NCBI GenBank assembly: GCA_038240335.1
Contig: JBBSDV010000066.1
Coordinates: 1 to 15,298, forward strand
DNA from: JBBSDV01 sp038240335
Lineage (GTDB): Bacteria; Chloroflexota; Dehalococcoidia; DSTF01; JACRBR01
Direction of reading: 5' to 3'
DNA length: 15,298 bases
Shown here in pieces: positions 12,164 through 15,298 of this stretch. Under the pieces are notes generated by a model, which saw only the letters and a list, made by a program, of their open reading frames with translations, was not told the DNA's origin and made no database searches. How positions within the stretch are numbered: position 1 is the stretch's first letter; each line of letters begins with the position of its first letter. The translations under genes and the position numbers were made by a program.

Positions 12164-13153
12164 TTACGCTGCTCGGCGATGATGGGACGCCAGTGGTACA
12201 GATGCTTCCTCGTGCGGCGCGTCATCGCGGCCTTCCCCTCGCTCCGGGACGCGGTGGAGGAGGAACCAGGCGCCAATGAGCGACACGAACAGCGTCGTGC
12301 CATACGAGATCAACGCCGCGGAGAGAGCCTGTCCCTCGGAGACGCCGATCAGCCCGAAGCAGTACACGTAGGTCGCTTCGCGCACGCCGATACCCTGAAT
12401 CGAAATCGGCAACAACACGCAGATCGCGATGAGGGGTACGACGGCGGCGGCCTCTGTGACGGATAGACGAACGCCGAGAGAGCGCATCACGAACACCGCC
12501 GCGCCTACCGTGCAGAGCTGCACCGCGAGCGCGATGCCAAACCCGAGAATCAACGCGCGCGGCCGCCGGATCAGCGCGCCAAGCGCGTCGCTCGTCTCCA
12601 CGGCAATGCCGCGAAGCCGTGCCGGCAACCAGGCGACGGTCGCCACCCGCCTGCCCAGCGGCGCAACGGCTCCGACGAGCACCAGAACGCCGAGGGAAAT
12701 GAGCCATATCGCGACGGTGAGCCGCGGCTTCGCTCCGAAGAAGTAGATTGCACCGACTGAGGCGAGCGAGCACAGCGCGACGAGGCTGATCAGCCGTTCC
12801 GCGAGGACAGTGACGATCGCATGACCGCCCGATGTCCCCGTCCGCACCAGTTCGCCTCCGCGCATCGCATCGCCGAGGGTCGTGCCGAAGCCGATGTTGT
12901 TTACGAACATTCCGGCGAAGTACGTTCGGCACATCGACGCGTAGGACGGCGCCTCCCCGGGAGCAAGCATCGTACGCCACAGCGCCGTACTGCCGCACAC
13001 AGCGATGCAATTGATCACGATCGCGCCCACAATCCAGACCGGCTCCGCTGCACGCGCGGTCTGTGTGAGCGCTCCAACATCAGTGCGTGCGACCACGACG
13101 CCAAGCGCAATGACGCTGGCGGCGATGCGCGCAAGGAAGTACAGGCGCTTCAT
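12164..13153 (-). CDS. LPG_synthase_TM / UPF0104 family integral membrane protein (flippase-like)
   Basis: Polytopic membrane protein of 329 aa with about eight hydrophobic segments. Hallmarks of the family (PF03706, the membrane region of lysylphosphatidylglycerol synthase and related putative lipid flippases) are YFAGMFVNNIGFGTTLGDAMRG (78-99, the usual F-NN--P---GGD--R block) and LPISIQGIGVREATY (248-262, the usual PIS--G-G-RE block), plus ER at 119-120. There is no C-terminal aminoacyltransferase domain, so this is the stand-alone form often found with glycosyltransferases. Its ATG overlaps the stop of the upstream pyruvyltransferase gene as ATGA, showing translational coupling. No strong Shine-Dalgarno sequence is present. 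It probably moves or helps present a lipid-linked precursor, which is inference from context. The last roughly 30 residues are polar, His/Arg-rich and cytoplasmic-looking. Confidence 0.85.
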   Translation of the reverse strand: MKRLYFLARIAASVIALGVVVARTDVGALTQTARAAEPVWIVGAIVINCIAVCGSTALWRTMLAPGEAPSYASMCRTYFAGMFVNNIGFGTTLGDAMRGGELVRTGTSGGHAIVTVLAERLISLVALCSLASVGAIYFFGAKPRLTVAIWLISLGVLVLVGAVAPLGRRVATVAWLPARLRGIAVETSDALGALIRRPRALILGFGIALAVQLCTVGAAVFVMRSLGVRLSVTEAAAVVPLIAICVLLPISIQGIGVREATYVYCFGLIGVSEGQALSAALISYGTTLFVSLIGAWFLLHRVPERGEGRDDAPHEEASVPLASHHRRAA

Positions 13154-14229
13154 GCGGCGACGTCCGCGGCACGCGTCGCGTCAAGCGCTTCGATGATCTC
13201 GTCTGCGGTCACGTGTGCGAGCTCCAATGCTGGCAAGCCCCGTTGCGCGAGAAATGACGAGCACTTGGCGTCGTACGCCAGCGCCGCCATGGGCACGGCA
13301 CTGATCGCGCCGAAGACCATCGCGTGAAACCGCATCGCGACGAGCGCATCGAGGGTCGAGACGAGTCCGAGCATCTCGCCGGGCGAGATGTTCGGATCAG
13401 CGACCCGGCACGCCGCCGGACGCGCGCATGCAGCGATGATCTCGTGACTGTAGCGATCGTCCTGCTCGCACGCCTCCGATGGGTGCGCCGAGAACGGGAG
13501 AAACAGAGGGGTACGCCCCGACGCAATGAGCCGGTTGGTCAATTCGATGATCTGAGTTCGGAGCCGCGCCTGTAACTGCGGAGTCCGTAGGCGGCGCACT
13601 GCGAGACCGACCTGGCGCGGCGCGCGCTCGCCAGCGTAGGGCACGATCTCCAGACGGAGCGCCGGATCGTCCTCGAGGAGGGGGGTTCGCCGTAGCCCGA
13701 ACTTCCGCAGGTCCGCGACGGTAGCTTCGTCCCGCACGCTTACGAAATCGGCGCGATCCATGGCGAGCCGCAGTGCCTCTGCCACGGCGCGCGGTGTTGT
13801 CTCATAGGCGCCGAGGGCGCGAAACATCACGGTCTTGCGCGCGAGCTTCGCCGCCATCGCGACGATCGGCAGAAACTTCGAGCGCGCCCCCATGTACGAA
13901 CTGAAGATGCCGCCGCCGCCGATCAGGACAGCATCGGCCGAGAGCATCGCGCGCAGGATTGGCGCCGGCGCAGCAGCCACTGTCTCTGCGGCGTGCAGCC
14001 GGTTCGTTTCATTGCGATCGGCCGTGACGACAGTCGGGACCGCGCCGATCGAGCGGAGATCCGCGAGCAGGACGGAGAGGATCGCCTCGTCCCCGAGGTT
14101 CCGGCAGCCGTAGCCTCCGAAGACGAGTACCCGCGTGCCGCGCGGCATGACCCGCGACATCGCGGCGAGGATCTCCGTCGTCGTGGCACGCTCAGTGGAC
14201 AGGTGCTTGGTAGACGTGATATTCGTCAT
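13150..14229 (-). CDS. csaB: Polysaccharide pyruvyl transferase, CsaB-like
   Basis: Transfers pyruvate from phosphoenolpyruvate to a sugar of a cell-wall polysaccharide, forming a ketal. In Firmicutes and others, CsaB-type modification lets SLH-domain surface proteins anchor. The 359-aa length fits PF04230. The N-terminal motif VFGGYGCRNLGDEAIL (36-51) matches the CsaB GYYGxxNxGDEAIL signature. GGGGIFSS (104-111) matches the usual GGGSLxQD position in altered form. SVRDEAT and the C-terminal FHAMVFGAISAVPMAALAYDAK block are also typical. The start at 14229 is preferred over internal ATGs (14160, 14148) because AAGGAGGTG (14237-14245) lies just upstream. It overlaps the preceding gene by 38 nt and the next gene by 4 nt, so the three are one operon. 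The substrate polymer is unknown. Confidence 0.9.
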   Translation of the reverse strand: MTNITSTKHLSTERATTTEILAAMSRVMPRGTRVLVFGGYGCRNLGDEAILSVLLADLRSIGAVPTVVTADRNETNRLHAAETVAAAPAPILRAMLSADAVLIGGGGIFSSYMGARSKFLPIVAMAAKLARKTVMFRALGAYETTPRAVAEALRLAMDRADFVSVRDEATVADLRKFGLRRTPLLEDDPALRLEIVPYAGERAPRQVGLAVRRLRTPQLQARLRTQIIELTNRLIASGRTPLFLPFSAHPSEACEQDDRYSHEIIAACARPAACRVADPNISPGEMLGLVSTLDALVAMRFHAMVFGAISAVPMAALAYDAKCSSFLAQRGLPALELAHVTADEIIEALDATRAADVAA

Positions 14230-15298
14230 TCCCGTACACCTCCTTCAAGCCGTAGTCGCGGATGATCGGGAAAGCCGCGCCGTCGCCGTTGCGGTCGACG
14301 ATGTAGCGGATGCCGTACTGCTTGAGTAGATCAGCGGGATCGTAGAGCCGCAGACCATCGATGCGACTCTCACCCGGAGGGAATGTCAGCGTCAGGCGGA
14401 CGCGACGCCACGTCAGCCACGCATTCTCTCCCTTGGGCGGCGCGCTCTTCGTCCATCCCGTGCTCGCCCGCACGGTCATCGTGCTGCCGTCGAACCGCCT
14501 CACATCGAACGTCGTCTCCGGGCTACCCGCCTTGATGACGAGCGTCGGCAGTCCCTTGAGCGCGATGCTCAACGATTCGACGGCGGCGCCCGCAGGCGCA
14601 GCCACCTGGTAGTCGACGACGACGCTATTCGGGTCGCCGGTCGCCGCATGCGCCTCGCGCACCACTTGCAGCATCGCGTCGTCAGATCTGAACCGCGTTC
14701 GCAGAGTGACGCTGTTGGTGGTCTGCGACGAGGAATTATCGATGAGGTTCATTGCCGCAAGCGGCACGTTCTGGATCGCACCGAACGCACTCACGTGAAC
14801 GCGCGTCGATCGATCATCGAGTGATACAGCCGGGTCGTACATGCCGAGGTGGTAGGCGTCGATGCGGAGGCCGGGGGGGAACAACTTGCCGTAGTCCTCG
14901 CCGCCCGCATTCTGTGTGGCCAGCAACTCTCCCGTTTCGAAGCCTCCGCTCGACCGCTGCACCATTTCAGCGGCGATGGCGCGATCGACCTCCGACGGTC
15001 GCGTGATCGAGATGCGCCGCAAGTAGAGCAACGCCGAGCGCCCGGTGAGGGCCTGGAGCCACTTCGTATCCCGCGTTCCGCCGATCACGCCGCCCTCTTC
15101 GCCCGAGGTGTTGAGCCAATCAACTGCCGATACAAGATCATCGCTCTGAGCATTCATGCCGTAAAAACGGGCCGAATCGTCGAGATGCGCGAGCGCCGGT
15201 GCTCCAGCGAACAACGCGGCGACGACGACGATACCGACCGTGACCAGACGGGATGGACCGAACGCGTGCAAGCCCACCGCGGCGGTCAGTCCGAGAGG
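14192..15298 (-). CDS. C-terminal part of a polytopic membrane protein (5' end outside window)
   Basis: The frame is open to the window edge, so the GTG at 15277 is probably internal and at least 368 residues are seen. The first visible part is a hydrophobic membrane segment (RLVTVGIVVVAALFAGAPALA). A large extracytoplasmic domain follows and includes VDWLNTSGEEGGVIGG, a Thr/Ser-rich middle and beta-rich strands. It ends with LLKQYGIRYIVDRNGDGAAF and IRDYGLKEVYGNDEYHVYQ. This layout, with membrane helices first and a soluble tail ending in a 'KxYGIRYIV...VYxNxxxxVY' pattern, resembles large YfhO-type or GT-C glycosyltransferase-like membrane proteins. That comparison is from pattern memory and is only suggestive. 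The stop lies 38 nt inside csaB, making it the upstream member of the operon. A role in assembling the same surface polymer is inferred. Confidence 0.75.
   Translation of the reverse strand, partial: PLGLTAAVGLHAFGPSRLVTVGIVVVAALFAGAPALAHLDDSARFYGMNAQSDDLVSAVDWLNTSGEEGGVIGGTRDTKWLQALTGRSALLYLRRISITRPSEVDRAIAAEMVQRSSGGFETGELLATQNAGGEDYGKLFPPGLRIDAYHLGMYDPAVSLDDRSTRVHVSAFGAIQNVPLAAMNLIDNSSSQTTNSVTLRTRFRSDDAMLQVVREAHAATGDPNSVVVDYQVAAPAGAAVESLSIALKGLPTLVIKAGSPETTFDVRRFDGSTMTVRASTGWTKSAPPKGENAWLTWRRVRLTLTFPPGESRIDGLRLYDPADLLKQYGIRYIVDRNGDGAAFPIIRDYGLKEVYGNDEYHVYQAPVH
14237..14245 (-). promoter_or_regulatory. Strong Shine-Dalgarno of csaB
   Basis: On the minus strand AAGGAGGTG lies 7 nt before the ATG at 14229, inside the end of the upstream gene. 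It decides the start and shows that csaB translation does not depend only on coupling. Confidence 0.75.

Noticed and set aside
11801..12466. 221-codon plus-strand frame across the PAP2 end and repeat tract
   Set aside because: It overlaps the PAP2 gene out of frame and the flippase-like gene in antisense. Its centre is repeat-encoded.

Overview
The window is GC-rich bacterial chromosome carrying mostly housekeeping genes. The RpoB and RpoC sequences, the long helical insert near the RpoC N-terminus, and a CsaB/flippase surface-polysaccharide cluster suggest an uncultured Chloroflexota-like bacterium. This placement is inferred from protein character alone and was not tested by phylogeny.

Layout, left to right. 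(1) 1-6361 (+): the 3' half of rpoB overlaps a complete rpoC by 8 nt, and a strong hairpin terminator follows at 6436-6473. (2) 6362-6729: intergenic DNA with a degenerate C/T-rich repeat tract. (3) 6730-7725 (+): hemB (porphobilinogen synthase), probably expressed as a leaderless mRNA. (4) 7727-8235 (+): remains of a small membrane-protein gene broken by several frame changes. (5) 8371-9084 (+): a conserved-looking but unrecognised 237-aa protein with a good ribosome binding site. (6) 9210-10589 (-): a full-length DnaA-family initiator, convergent with (5), with a hairpin between them. (7) 10590-11162: a 573-bp gap, divergent between dnaA and the next gene. It has no convincing gene but holds a two-part hairpin and overlapping palindromes. 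(8) 11163-11996 (+): a PAP2_3/Aur1-type membrane phosphatase or phosphotransferase. (9) 11961-12136: a G/A-rich repeat tract that is the inverse of the one upstream of hemB. It reaches into the 3' end of the PAP2 gene. (10) 12164-15298 (-): a tightly overlapping three-gene operon. In transcription order it encodes the C-terminal part of a polytopic membrane protein, a CsaB-like polysaccharide pyruvyltransferase, and an LPG_synthase_TM/UPF0104 integral membrane protein.

How they fit together. rpoBC (transcription), hemB (tetrapyrrole synthesis) and dnaA (replication initiation) are core genes. The right-hand operon together with the PAP2 protein looks like an envelope-polymer or lipid module, in which pyruvylated cell-wall polysaccharide may anchor surface proteins. 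No phage, IS, CRISPR, tRNA or rRNA feature was seen. No clearly new multi-gene system is present. The most unusual signals are a DnaA with changes at normally conserved positions, the structured dnaA/PAP2 gap, the paired inverted repeat tracts, and the charged extensions of RpoC.
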